Notes: generated by a model not told the origin, from the letters alone. Positions 43,429 through 52,278 are shown, counted from the first letter of the stretch. The stretch is 64,000 nucleotides of DNA from Streptomyces diastatochromogenes (GCA_026913215.1 JAPTYK010000007.1:310001-374000), one strand, 5' to 3'. A program made the numbers and translations.

Positions 43429-44688
43429 ATGACCACCGCCCCCACCGTCATCACCCCGCCCGTCAGCCCAGCGATGCGAGCGGCGCGATCCGTCGTCTGG
43501 ACCTTGCTTGCCTCCTCTCTGCTCATCAAGGCCGCCGGCTTCGCATGGGACTTCCTGGGCTACTACGTCGCTGACGGGCTCGGATACGGCACCACGGCCG
43601 CAGGCGCAGCACTGACCGCATTCGGACTCGGCTGGTGCGCTGGCCTCGCTTCAGCCGGGGCCCTGACAGACCGGTTGGGACAACGGGTCGGCCTCTCGCT
43701 CGTCATGGCGCTGTCCTCCCTCGCCTGCTTCGCCCTCGCGATCGCCGAGTCGTTTCCCGCCCTGCTCCTGGTCTCGTTCTTCCTCGGCATGACGATGGAG
43801 ATCCACCGGCCGGCGGTCAGCGCGCAGATCAACGCCACCATCGACAGTGAAGCCGGTCGCACCCGTGCGCAGTCCTGGCTGTACTGGGCTTCCAACGTCG
43901 GCATAGCCATCTGCGCGGCAGCCGGCGGATACCTGGCCCATCACTACGGCTACAAAGCCCTTTTCGTCGTCAACGGACTCGCGTGCCTGGGATTTGCGGC
44001 CGTGGCCTACCGAGTCCTGACACCACGGACCGCGACTGACAGCGCCGACGTCCCGGCCGTCACCTACCGCCAGGTCTTCGCCGACCCCTCACTGCGCTGG
44101 ATCGCCGTCGCGGCAGTCTGCGGCATGACCTGCGCCTGGGGACTGGTCTCTGTCCTGCCGCTACTCATGACCGACGACGGACTCCCGCCCACCAGCTACG
44201 GCCTGGCGATGCTCGCCAACACGATCACGGTCCTGGCGCTCACTCCACCCCTCACCCGGCTGCTCGTCGGCTCCGGGGACACCCCCAGATACCCGCTCGT
44301 CCCCATCCTCGCCTGCGGCTGCGCCATTCTCGGGCTTGGCATCAGCCTCGCCGCTTTGCAGCACACCACCCTCGGGTACGCCGCCGCGGCCGCGCTCCTG
44401 GTCCCCGGTGAGATCGCCTTCTCCGTCGCGCTCGGCGCCTACATCTCCACCCACGCCCCCCGCAACGCCACCGGCCGCTACCAGGCAGTCCTCAGCGGAG
44501 CAACCGCCGTCGCCTCTCTTCCGCCGCTCGGCATAGCCCTGGCGCTGAACACCGGTGGCCGCCCCCTGGTCGCCGCCCTCCTGGTCGGCAGCGCACTCGT
44601 CGCCGTCGCCGCGTGCCGCCCCCTGGCCAGGGCCCTCCGAGACGCGCAGCAGGAACAAACACATCCGCTTCCCACCCCCGCCCCGTAG
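43429..44688 (+). CDS. MFS transporter, 419 aa
   Basis: ATG with a CCGGAGC site. Twelve hydrophobic segments and an MFS signature loop (ALTDRLGQRVGLSL) between helices 2 and 3 place it in the major facilitator superfamily. It may export or import a small molecule by proton antiport. Its closest similarity in the window is the other MFS gene (45611-46900), with a TrpA-like gene between them, which suggests a paired system for one aromatic or indolic compound. Intact. Confidence 0.82.
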   Translation: MTTAPTVITPPVSPAMRAARSVVWTLLASSLLIKAAGFAWDFLGYYVADGLGYGTTAAGAALTAFGLGWCAGLASAGALTDRLGQRVGLSLVMALSSLACFALAIAESFPALLLVSFFLGMTMEIHRPAVSAQINATIDSEAGRTRAQSWLYWASNVGIAICAAAGGYLAHHYGYKALFVVNGLACLGFAAVAYRVLTPRTATDSADVPAVTYRQVFADPSLRWIAVAAVCGMTCAWGLVSVLPLLMTDDGLPPTSYGLAMLANTITVLALTPPLTRLLVGSGDTPRYPLVPILACGCAILGLGISLAALQHTTLGYAAAAALLVPGEIAFSVALGAYISTHAPRNATGRYQAVLSGATAVASLPPLGIALALNTGGRPLVAALLVGSALVAVAACRPLARALRDAQQEQTHPLPTPAP

Positions 44689-44734
44689 CCCGGGCCTCCC
44701 GGCCCCGGCCGATCGCTCCCCCCAAGGACCTTCC

Positions 44735-45553
44735 GTGCACGACATCACCCCCTCTGCGGCCCGTCTCACCGCCAGGCTGGCCCAGCCCGTACCCGTATTC
44801 GGTGCCTACCTGCCGGCCGGATTCCCGGCCCCCGGCCTGGACATCGAGACCCTGCAGATGCTCGCCGTAGCCGGAGCGGACGTTCTCGAAATCGGCCTGC
44901 CCCACCCGCATGCCCCCCTCGACGGACCGGCCATCACCGCGGCGAACCAGCGCTCCCTCGAACACGGGACACAGATCCAGGACGTCTTCACCACGGTCCG
45001 GCGCACAGCCGAAACCACCCAAGCCTCCGTGCTGGTGATGACGTACTGGGAGCCCGTGCGCGCGCACAATCCGCGTCGATTCGCGTGTGAACTCGCCGAC
45101 GCCGGCGCCGCAGGAGCGTTGATCCCGGACCTCCCCGCGGCCGCAGCTGCCGAGTGGGCCGTAGCCGCCCGGGCGGCAGGACTCCACAACCTGCAGTTCA
45201 CCCCCCGACAGGCCACCGACACCGAACTCGGTCAGGTCACCGCACCTGCGAGCGGCTGGCTGTACGCCCCAGCCGTTACGGGCCGCACCGGCTACCAGGG
45301 ACACCTCGACATAGCCGCCCTGAAGGCCTTCACCCGCAGGCTGAAGCGACTGTCCGACGTCCCCATCGTCACCGGGGTCGGCATCTCCACCCCCGAGCTT
45401 GCCGAGCAGGTCGCCCCTCACGTCGCCGGCGTCGTAGTCGGATCCCCCATCGTCCGCTGCCTCCTTCGGCGCCCCGACAGCACCGGCGCAGCAGCTGCCG
45501 CCGATACCGCCGCCCTGTTCGCGGACTCCATCCGCACCCCCGCGCTGACCTGA
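44735..45553 (+). CDS. TrpA-like protein (indole-glycerol-phosphate lyase family)
   Basis: 272 residues from a GTG with CAAGGACC upstream. A TIM barrel of the tryptophan synthase alpha family: both catalytic acids are present at the right spacing, E52 (VLEIGLP) and D63 (PLDGP), and the phosphate-binding end is recognisable (VTGVGISTPELAEQV; VVVGSPIV). The SDPL(A)DG loop differs (HPHAPLDG). No trpB is near, so it may release free indole from indole-3-glycerol phosphate, as plant BX1-type enzymes do, or have another substrate. It lies between two MFS genes, 46 and 57 nt away. Confidence 0.78.
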   Translation: MHDITPSAARLTARLAQPVPVFGAYLPAGFPAPGLDIETLQMLAVAGADVLEIGLPHPHAPLDGPAITAANQRSLEHGTQIQDVFTTVRRTAETTQASVLVMTYWEPVRAHNPRRFACELADAGAAGALIPDLPAAAAAEWAVAARAAGLHNLQFTPRQATDTELGQVTAPASGWLYAPAVTGRTGYQGHLDIAALKAFTRRLKRLSDVPIVTGVGISTPELAEQVAPHVAGVVVGSPIVRCLLRRPDSTGAAAAADTAALFADSIRTPALT

Positions 45554-45610
45554 CCGAGCAGGCCTCGGCGCGACCACCCCCGCACAAGGAACCTGACCCC
45601 TGGAGCAGCC

Positions 45611-46900
45611 GTGCCTTCTGCCGTCGTTTCGCCGCAGGCCACCACCACAACACCAGCCGAGAACCGCCGATGGCCCCCGATCATCTGGGCAGCCCTGATC
45701 GGAACCTTCGCCATCCGTGCCCTCGGCTTCGCCTACCCCTTCCTGCCGTACCACGCCGACAGCCTCGGCTTCTCCGCACAGACGACCGGCTGGATCGTGG
45801 CAAGCTTCGGCGCAGGCTGGCTCATAGGACAGGTGGGCGGCGGCTGGCTGTCCGACCGCATCGGACCGCGCGCAACACTTGCCTGCGCCATGGTCACAGC
45901 CGCGGTCATCCTGCCGATCCTGGCGGAAGTGCGCTCCTCAACGGGGATCATTACCGCCGCTCTCCTCACCGGCGTGGTCTACGACGCCGCCCGGCCGGTG
46001 ATCACCACACTCATCGACGACACCTTCCCCACCAAGGCGCAGCAGGTACTGGTGAATGGCTGGCGACACTTCGCGGTCAACATCGGTGCCGCCCTCACCG
46101 GATCACTGGGTGGCTATCTTGCCGCCACAGCAGGACTTCCGACACTGTTCTGGGTCAACGCGCTCGCCTGCGCGATGTTCGGAGTGGCCGCCGTACTCCT
46201 GCTCCCTCCGTACACCCGCCGCACCGACCCCGAGGAAGCCAAGACGGGCTACACCCACGCGGTACGCGACGCCCGTCTGTGGCTGCTTTCCCTCGCCAGC
46301 CTCTGCGCACTCATCTGCGCCGGCAGTGTCTTCACGGCCCTTCCAATGCTGATGAGCTACGACGACTTGGACGCCACCGCATACGGCTGGACGCAGGTAG
46401 CGAACGCGGCCGCCGTACTGATCCTGTCCCCATTCATGACCCCATGGCTCAGCAGACGCGCTGCGCACGGAGGGCCCATGACCGGTCTGCTGGCCACCAG
46501 CGCCCTCCTCCTGGGCGCCGGTATGGGCCTGGCCGGTCTGGCGGATTCCACCGTCGGCTATTGCCTTGCCGCAGCCGCCGCCGTCCCAGGCGAGATCATC
46601 CTGTTCATCGCAGCCGGCGACCTCGTCTCCCGCCTTGCCCCGCCTGGAGCACACGGACGGTACGCCGGCCTGTGGGGCAGCAACCTCGCCCTGGCGGTCA
46701 TCGCCGCGCCTCTCCTTGCCGCCTGGTCCCTGAGCCACGGCGGAGGAGTGACTGCGACATGGACCATCTGCGGCGCTGGAGCACTCGGGGCTGTCCTGTG
46801 CTGGCCCCTGCACTCCAGCATCCGCACGGCCGACGCACTCACTACCCCGGGACCCCGCACGACGAGCGATGAAGCAGAGCACTCCGCGGCGACAGCATGA
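45611..46900 (+). CDS. MFS transporter, 429 aa
   Basis: GTG start after a GGAGCAGCC site. Twelve membrane helices; the helix 2-3 loop reads GGWLSDRIGPRATLA. Overall design matches the first MFS protein in the cassette, so a common ancestor is likely. Probably moves the product or substrate of the TrpA-like enzyme. The cassette is followed by a small gene 64 nt later. Confidence 0.82.
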   Translation: MPSAVVSPQATTTTPAENRRWPPIIWAALIGTFAIRALGFAYPFLPYHADSLGFSAQTTGWIVASFGAGWLIGQVGGGWLSDRIGPRATLACAMVTAAVILPILAEVRSSTGIITAALLTGVVYDAARPVITTLIDDTFPTKAQQVLVNGWRHFAVNIGAALTGSLGGYLAATAGLPTLFWVNALACAMFGVAAVLLLPPYTRRTDPEEAKTGYTHAVRDARLWLLSLASLCALICAGSVFTALPMLMSYDDLDATAYGWTQVANAAAVLILSPFMTPWLSRRAAHGGPMTGLLATSALLLGAGMGLAGLADSTVGYCLAAAAAVPGEIILFIAAGDLVSRLAPPGAHGRYAGLWGSNLALAVIAAPLLAAWSLSHGGGVTATWTICGAGALGAVLCWPLHSSIRTADALTTPGPRTTSDEAEHSAATA

Positions 46901-46964
46901 CTGTCGGTACCGCCAGGTACGTTGCCCATCACCACCTTTCCCGACTAGCACCTCAGGACAACCA

Positions 46965-47188
46965 TTGAGTGACCCCACCGTCTTCGCGTGGTGCTTCTCC
47001 CACGGTCGACTGCACCACTTCGTCGGTGAGCCGTGGTGCACCGCCACCTGGGCTTCCTTGCAGGCGCAACAGAAGAAGAGGCCCTGTCCGCCAAGGCGCA
47101 GCAGTACGGCGAGGCGACGTTTCTCGACCAGCTGCCCGATGAACAGCAACTCGCTCTCATTCGAGGAAGCAGCGACCGCACTGCCTGA
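46965..47188 (+). CDS. Small hypothetical protein, about 74 aa (frameshifted)
   Basis: TTG start after CAGGACA, the weakest start in the cassette. Adding one G to GGG at 47050-47052 gives VFAWCFSHGRLHHFVGEPWC joined to TWGFLAGATEEEALSAKAQQYGEATFLDQLP, a compact and coherent product ending at 47188. Without the correction both halves are truncated. Family not named; Trp/Cys-rich first half. Confidence 0.5.
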
Positions 47189-47235
47189 CAGCAACACCCG
47201 TGGGCTGGAGAAGACGGCGCCTCGTCACGTTGGGC

Positions 47236-47694
47236 TCAGAACGTCACTAGCAGCCCGAGCACCATGACCGCCACGATGACGCCGACGACGATGATGCGCG
47301 TACCTGAATCGGCCGACCGCCACCAGCGGTCTGCGGTCGGCCAACCCGAGGCGTTCACTGCCTTGGAACCGATCCGCCTGGTTAGAGGCTTCCGCGCAGC
47401 ATCATCGGGCTCCAGGTAGTCAAGATCACCGTTGTCGCTCTCCTGGATCTGTGCGGCAAGCGCACCGAGGAGCTCGTCCAGCCGTTCCGGGCCCAGCTCA
47501 AGATGCAACTCGGCCCTGTCGTTCCCCAGAACCAGCATGGGGAAGGGATGGCTCTCGTCCACACTGGTCACCACACTCCAGTCGGCGTAGTCAGCGTGCA
47601 CCTGATCTTCGATCTCTGCAGGCATGGCCTCCGCGGTCTCGGCCGGCGAAGGGATGTAGTCGGCGGGCAAAGTCGTGACCTCCTTGCGGGCCAC
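47236..47694 (-). CDS. C-terminally membrane-anchored protein, 152 aa
   Basis: GTG at 47694. The soluble N-terminal part is acidic (DYADWSVVTSVDESHPFPMLVLGNDRAELHLELGPERLDELLGALAAQI) and the chain ends in a single helix (TRIIVVGVIVAVMVLGLLVTF), so it is probably a type II-like tail-anchored protein. The N-terminal fold recalls wall- or signalling-associated domains, but no family is assigned. Convergent with the small gene ending at 47188. Confidence 0.55.
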   Translation of the reverse strand: MARKEVTTLPADYIPSPAETAEAMPAEIEDQVHADYADWSVVTSVDESHPFPMLVLGNDRAELHLELGPERLDELLGALAAQIQESDNGDLDYLEPDDAARKPLTRRIGSKAVNASGWPTADRWWRSADSGTRIIVVGVIVAVMVLGLLVTF

Positions 47695-47780
47695 CGCGGT
47701 GGTGGCCCCGCCGCATGCTCACCGGTCAACCGGACACGGCCCGTCGGCGGTGGTGATCACAGACAGGAGCTCCGGGTGGT

Positions 47781-47802
47781 TGTCCGCTCCACCCCGTAGG
47801 TT
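47781..47802 (+). promoter_or_regulatory. TGTCCG-N10-TAGGTT promoter-like site 8
   Basis: GTGGTTGTCCG; TGTCCG at 47781-47786, 10 nt, then TAGGTT at 47797-47802; the SsgA-like ATG is 129 nt downstream, farther than at the other sites. Confidence 0.5.
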
Positions 47803-47931
47803 GCGTGCTCAGTCCCCGAAGAGACCAACGTCGACACCTGCTCACGGATGGTAAGAGATTCGCGACGGAACCCCGGTTCAACGGCCTCAGCTAGACACTC
47901 CTGCCATTCACTACCGAGGAGATCAGTTTCG

Positions 47932-48372
47932 ATGAGCACTGATGTGCAGGAGCCGGTCAGCACCGCCTTTGCGATGAGGCTCCACATGCCGCAGCCGCAC
48001 CCATGCTTCGTCATCACAGCGTTTCTGCACTACGCGCTGGAAGACCCGTACGCCGTACGCATCGTCTTCCGCATGAGCATGGGAGACGAGCCTGTCGTCT
48101 GGCATGTGAACCGCGACCTGATCCGAGACGGCCTGGTCCGGCTGACGGGGGAAGGGGATGTACAGATCGGTCCTGATCCGCGCAACGCAGACGACCTCGT
48201 CTTCCGTCTCCGTGTGGACGGCGCGAGCGCGACCCTGACGGCCCCTCGGTCGCCGATCGAAGACTTCCTCCGCCGTACGACCGAAGTGGTTCCGTACGGC
48301 CGGGAGAGCTCAGTGCCCAGCGTGCGAGCAGCGCTGGACGCCGAACTGAACCGCATCCTCACCACCTCGTAG
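47932..48372 (+). CDS. SsgA-like sporulation/cell-division regulator
   Basis: 146 residues from ATG 47932 (a longer in-frame start at 47848 is less likely), preceded by CGAGGAG. The SALP pattern is clear: LHYALEDPYAVRIVF, VVWHVNRDLIRDGLV, GEGDVQIGP, and a C-terminal FLRRTTEVVPYGRES. SsgA-like proteins control septum placement and spore-wall formation in sporulating actinomycetes. This copy lies on what looks like a mobile element, under promoter-like site 8, so the element may affect host sporulation or divide in step with it (inference). Confidence 0.85.
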   Translation: MSTDVQEPVSTAFAMRLHMPQPHPCFVITAFLHYALEDPYAVRIVFRMSMGDEPVVWHVNRDLIRDGLVRLTGEGDVQIGPDPRNADDLVFRLRVDGASATLTAPRSPIEDFLRRTTEVVPYGRESSVPSVRAALDAELNRILTTS

Positions 48373-48419
48373 CTCTGCAACAGATTCCGCTGCCTCATGC
48401 CGACACTTCCAGCTCGGAC

Positions 48420-48451
48420 GCCATGCCCTTGATCGATGTCAGGGGCATGGC
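48420..48451 (+). terminator. Hairpin between convergent genes
   Basis: A 9-bp stem (48420-48428 with 48443-48451) between the SsgA-like gene and the convergent GGCT-fold gene; likely serves both. Confidence 0.5.
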
Positions 48452-48525
48452 GCTTCCGCACCGATTGGTAGTGCCGACAGCCGTCTGTCGCCGGGTTCCG
48501 CCGCTCCTCCGTGCACCGTCGCGGT

Positions 48526-49014
48526 CTACTCGCCCTTCGGCCGCCCAGCGGCCAGCCCAGGGGCAAGCCGCGCGCAGCGGTCTGCGTACGCAACGAGATG
48601 CTGGGCCTCGAATGCCGCGGCATCCCAGTCATCCCCCCGTACACCGCCTGTGGGCCATACGTACGCCCAACCCCGCCCACCGTTGGCCAGCGACAACTCT
48701 CGCAGCTCGTATCGGGCGTCCTCGAACGCGTCGAGGATGCGCCACTCCTTGTCGCTCAGGTCGGTCAAAAGCACCCCGGAGGCGAGGTTGGCGGGCGGTC
48801 CGACGACAAGGCCCGGGTAGACGCGGCCTTCGAGTGCGGCGGCGCGGTAGCCCGGCACGGACGTCGGAGTTTTCTGCGGAACTCGACCCAGTAGGGCCCG
48901 GAGGACGGCATCGAACTGGAGCGTTCCGTAGCAGAACAGCGCGTCGGGGCGTTGCGAGAGTCGGTTCCGGCGCTGAGTGCTTTCAGGAACCGAGGTAGCT
49001 ATGGCTTGCGTCAT
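48526..49014 (-). CDS. Gamma-glutamylcyclotransferase-fold (AIG2-like) protein
   Basis: 162 residues, ATG. The family start motif is present (ALFCYGTLQFDAVLRALLG), followed by GYRAAALEGRVYPGLVVGPP and the acidic catalytic region DLSDKEWRILDAFEDARYELREL. Such proteins release pyroglutamate from gamma-glutamyl compounds or act as amine-transfer relatives. It is transcribed with the GNAT gene, 13 nt upstream, suggesting a joint small-molecule modification role (inference). Confidence 0.8.
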   Translation of the reverse strand: MTQAIATSVPESTQRRNRLSQRPDALFCYGTLQFDAVLRALLGRVPQKTPTSVPGYRAAALEGRVYPGLVVGPPANLASGVLLTDLSDKEWRILDAFEDARYELRELSLANGGRGWAYVWPTGGVRGDDWDAAAFEAQHLVAYADRCARLAPGLAAGRPKGE

Positions 49015-49027
49015 GTGCTTTCCGGTC

Positions 49028-49600
49028 TCAGTGGGAAGTCAGGTACATCGCGTCGTAGACGGGTGATTCGGGGGCGTGCTTGATCTGGCCGAGGACCGTG
49101 TACCCCCACCGGAGATAGGCATCGTGGGCTGGCTGGTTGTCCACGATGCAGGTCAGGGCTGTGACGGTCTCCTCCCGGCCGGAGATGACGGTGTCGTGGA
49201 TCTGGCGTCCGAGACCGCGGTTTTGCTGAGCAGGCAGCACCATGAGCTCCCGCAGCCAGAAGATGCCGCCCGAGTCGGCGAGTTCCTGCAACGGGGTCGG
49301 TCGCCGGGTTCCGAGGGACGTCCACCAGGGCTTGCCGGGGGGCAGGGTGGCGCCGTGGACGTATCCGACGATCCGACCGTCCAGCCGGACTGTCACCGTC
49401 TCGAAGCCTTCGGTGTCGAATGCGGCCTCGAGTCGATTCCGGAACGAGTCGACGGAGAAGAAGGGGTCGCCGATGTAGGGCGGCGTGTCGTACACCGTGG
49501 CGTAGACGTCGACCAGCTCGGTGAGTATCGCCTTCGCTGACTGCTCATCGTGCCGCTGGAACTCCGGGTCCACCGTCTGCACTCTCCTTTGCTTGCTCAC
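49028..49600 (-). CDS. GNAT-family acetyltransferase
   Basis: 190 residues from a GTG. The acetyl-CoA-binding core is readable: IFWLRELMVLPAQQNRGLGRQIHDTVI (motif A, Q/R-x-x-G-x-G/A) and a later VDNQPAHDAYLRWGYTVLG (motif B). Substrate unknown. It overlaps the 3' end of the upstream TPR regulator by 56 nt on the same strand, so the three genes form one transcription unit. Confidence 0.82.
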   Translation of the reverse strand: MSKQRRVQTVDPEFQRHDEQSAKAILTELVDVYATVYDTPPYIGDPFFSVDSFRNRLEAAFDTEGFETVTVRLDGRIVGYVHGATLPPGKPWWTSLGTRRPTPLQELADSGGIFWLRELMVLPAQQNRGLGRQIHDTVISGREETVTALTCIVDNQPAHDAYLRWGYTVLGQIKHAPESPVYDAMYLTSH

Positions 49601-50918
49601 GCGACATGAGTTCGGATCTGTTCGAGTAGGTCCCCACGCCGCGGGCGCGTTGGTGAGGGATCAGGCCGTCATGGATGATCGTCAACTGCGCGGTTGTCCG
49701 TGTCGACGACATCCCGCTTTCGACGAGCTGGAGTGCCTGCGTCGCGGCGGCCAGGCCGTGGTCGATGTCGCCGTTCTGCACGGCCGCGACTGAGAGCCGA
49801 CCGAGGCACATTCCGCGGTTTCTGGAGTGGGCGACGTCCTGAAGCGCCTCAGACCGTGCGAGAAGCTCTTGGGCCCGGCCCATTTGGCCGAGGTCGAGCC
49901 GGCACATGCCCTCCAAGCACGTCAGTTCGGCGAGGTTGAGGAAGTGTGCCCAGTCCGGGTCCAGCTCGTGATCTCCGCGCTCCCATTCCTGCCAGGCGCG
50001 CTTGATTGCGGCCTCGGAGTTGAAGGCGTCCCCGATGCGTGCGTGCCCCTGCGCCTCTCGGATGGCCAGCAGTGCGGTGACGCGGCTGGGTGCGTTCCAG
50101 AGTTCGGCGTGCCGCTGTCCGAGCTTGGCGAAGCGGACGGCTTCGCGCCCCTTGTTCAGGTCGACGGCTTGGCGGGCCATGTTGCTGAGGGTGCGGCTGG
50201 CCAGGACGTCGTCGCTGGTGTAGTTGGCCGCGTTGAGTGCCTCGGAGAAGTACTGGCGGGCCTGGGTCTGCAGTCCTGCGTCGTAGCAGAACCATCCGAG
50301 CGACGTCGTCAGTTTCCCCGCGAGCGCGTGCAGCCGCTGTCCCAGAGCCTCGTCGTAGATCCCTCGGTCGATCATGTGGTGGGTCCAGAGCAGATGGGCC
50401 CGGGTCGGTCGCCACAGCCGATTCGCACCGAACTGTTGGTCGATCGCGTAGTTGTCGTCGGCGGCGCCCGACAGTAGCTCGACTTCCTCTGGCGAGATTC
50501 GCCACTCACCGCTGCGGTTAGTACCAGTAGTTGTCTCGGCTAGCCATGGGGGCGGCGCCTCGTCGGTAAGAGGACTGGAGCTGGCGGCGACCAGGAAGGG
50601 AGCGGGTGATGCCTGGCTCACCAAGGGCACCGGGGTGAGAACCACAGGACACGCGTCCTCATCCGGCGGGGGCCGGAATCCCAGTTCTTCGACAGGGCAC
50701 TTCCAGTAGGCGGCCAGTACCGCCCGGCTGTCAGGATGCGGCCAGGGAGGAGGGTCGGAGTTCTCCCACTTGGAGTATTGGCGGACCGTGAAGGTGGGCG
50801 TCTTGCTCAAGCGTCCTTCCGCACGAAGGCGTCGGGCAAGGGCTGAGAGTTCCCGTACGACCTCCTCCTGTGTGCGGTTCGCGCGGGTGCGTAACCGCTT
50901 GAGTTCACGCATGGCCAC
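49545..50918 (-). CDS. XRE-like regulator with TPR region, 457 aa
   Basis: Starts MAMRELKRLRTRANRTQEEVV, the first helices of an XRE-type HTH with TFTVRQYSKWENS as the recognition part, then a Pro-rich linker and a 300-residue helical region with TPR character (AHLLWTHHMIDRGIYDEALGQRLHALAGKL; repeated W/Y/A/G spacing). Proteins of this type sense cellular signals and control neighbouring genes in Streptomyces. A 227-nt divergent region separates it from the gene at 51146. Confidence 0.75.
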   Translation of the reverse strand: MAMRELKRLRTRANRTQEEVVRELSALARRLRAEGRLSKTPTFTVRQYSKWENSDPPPWPHPDSRAVLAAYWKCPVEELGFRPPPDEDACPVVLTPVPLVSQASPAPFLVAASSSPLTDEAPPPWLAETTTGTNRSGEWRISPEEVELLSGAADDNYAIDQQFGANRLWRPTRAHLLWTHHMIDRGIYDEALGQRLHALAGKLTTSLGWFCYDAGLQTQARQYFSEALNAANYTSDDVLASRTLSNMARQAVDLNKGREAVRFAKLGQRHAELWNAPSRVTALLAIREAQGHARIGDAFNSEAAIKRAWQEWERGDHELDPDWAHFLNLAELTCLEGMCRLDLGQMGRAQELLARSEALQDVAHSRNRGMCLGRLSVAAVQNGDIDHGLAAATQALQLVESGMSSTRTTAQLTIIHDGLIPHQRARGVGTYSNRSELMSREQAKESADGGPGVPAAR

Positions 50919-51145
50919 CTCCTCACCGTCTGGATGGCCTCACGGTAGCGACTTTGGTGGCCTCGCGTGAGGGTTCGTCACCTGAATCCCCAGGTCAGAG
51001 GGAAAGGGCAGGCGAAAGGGCGGCCAAAGGGCGTGTAGAAGGCGGCCAGAGTTCCGGGGAAAAGACCTGTTCACCGCTCCAGCCCTTCGCTGCACTAGGT
51101 CACGTCTCAGACACCCTGTGTTTCATCGTGATGATGGGAGGGCCT

Positions 51146-51727
51146 ATGGAGGTCGGTGAGATCGCCGAGAGCAACGCTCTGTCCATGTGGTTCTCCGTAG
51201 CTACGCGGTGCCCGGACACGGCTGCCAGCCAGTGGCGGGAGAATCCTCATCGTCCGCGACGGCTCAGGTGCGGCGTGACCTTCGACGTCGTTCTGGCAGA
51301 TCGGCAGCTGATCGAAGCTGCCTACCGGCTCCTTGCTCAGTACGAGCAGCCCCTCGGGCCCGCTGTGAGGTTCACCAGCCTCCGCTCCGCCGCCGTGCTG
51401 GTGCCGAGCGGCACTGTCGAGAGCTGGAGCAGTCTGGTGGCCGCCTCCCAGTGGCCGAGCGGGCTCCCCCTACCGACCTGCCTCGGCAAAGGCCACGCCA
51501 TCCTCGTACCCGCGCCCACCCCCCGATCGGCGACCGGAGTCGCACAGTGGCTCGTCCCGCCCGACGACGACCAGGCGATCGGCGGGGCGCCGCTGCTGAC
51601 GAGCCCTGCGCCACTCGCCCGATGCCTTGCCGAGGCCCTGAGCCTCCACGCACCCGCGGAGCGAGCGCCACTGCGCCGTGCCGTGGCAGTGGTCAGGTCC
51701 ACTCTGCCTTCGCCCAGGAGATCGTGA
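51146..51727 (+). CDS. Primase/polymerase-like small protein, 193 aa
   Basis: ATG after GGGAGGG. The N-terminus resembles the short prim-pol-like proteins of Streptomyces (AIESNALSMWFSVATRCPDT; GVTFDVVLADRQLIEAAY), with a YEQPLGPAVRFTSLRSAAVLVPSG region and an Arg/Pro-rich end. The catalytic acids of true prim-pol enzymes are not all evident, so it may only share the fold. Family assignment is tentative. Confidence 0.5.
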   Translation: MEVGEIAESNALSMWFSVATRCPDTAASQWRENPHRPRRLRCGVTFDVVLADRQLIEAAYRLLAQYEQPLGPAVRFTSLRSAAVLVPSGTVESWSSLVAASQWPSGLPLPTCLGKGHAILVPAPTPRSATGVAQWLVPPDDDQAIGGAPLLTSPAPLARCLAEALSLHAPAERAPLRRAVAVVRSTLPSPRRS

Positions 51728-51789
51728 TGGCCATGACACGCGCGTTGCCCGCAACGGCAGCGGGTCGAGTTCCTGGGGTGCGCAACGGA

Positions 51790-52278
51790 TCAGGGGCGTT
51801 CGCCGGCCTTCTTCCAGTAGTTCTGCAGCATGTCGGCGGGCCAGGGCGGCTGGTGCATCGTTCCGCGGGGCAGCATCTCCTGGAAGACCGGTGCCAGGTC
51901 GACGATGGGAGTTCCGGCGTCCGCGTCCAGGTCTGTGACGTGCAGGTCCCGTCCTTCCACTCCCAGCAGGCGCGGGTAGGAGATTCCGATCCGGGCCGGC
52001 CGCCTGTGGTTGCGGTGAACGAGGCCGCCGGTGGCCGGCCAGTCCGGATTGCCTCGGGGACTCCGGGGCTCAAGCTCGATGTCGCTGTCCGATCCCAGGC
52101 TGAAGTGCCAGACCACTTCCAGGTGGCTGAACTCCTCGATGCCCTGGAGGGCACTTTCGGGGATGCTCGGGACGAGACGGATGATCGACTCGACTCCGCC
52201 TTTGTAGTCGTCAAGGCGACCGGTCTGGCCCCCTACGACCGTGGCGATCACCGGCACCTGGATGAACTGGTCGAACAC
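51790..52278 (-). CDS. trmO: TrmO/TsaA-like tRNA methyltransferase
   Basis: 162 residues, GTG. Family features: IEEFSHLEVVWHFS, GGLVHRNHRRPARIGIS, LLGVEGRDLHVTDLDADAGTPIVDLAP. TrmO methylates N6-threonylcarbamoyladenosine at position 37 of tRNA. The strict DIKPY end of the canonical motif is altered to DLAPV, so this may be a divergent relative. It is downstream of a 461-residue regulator on the same strand, 78 nt away. Confidence 0.75.
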   Translation of the reverse strand: MFDQFIQVPVIATVVGGQTGRLDDYKGGVESIIRLVPSIPESALQGIEEFSHLEVVWHFSLGSDSDIELEPRSPRGNPDWPATGGLVHRNHRRPARIGISYPRLLGVEGRDLHVTDLDADAGTPIVDLAPVFQEMLPRGTMHQPPWPADMLQNYWKKAGERP

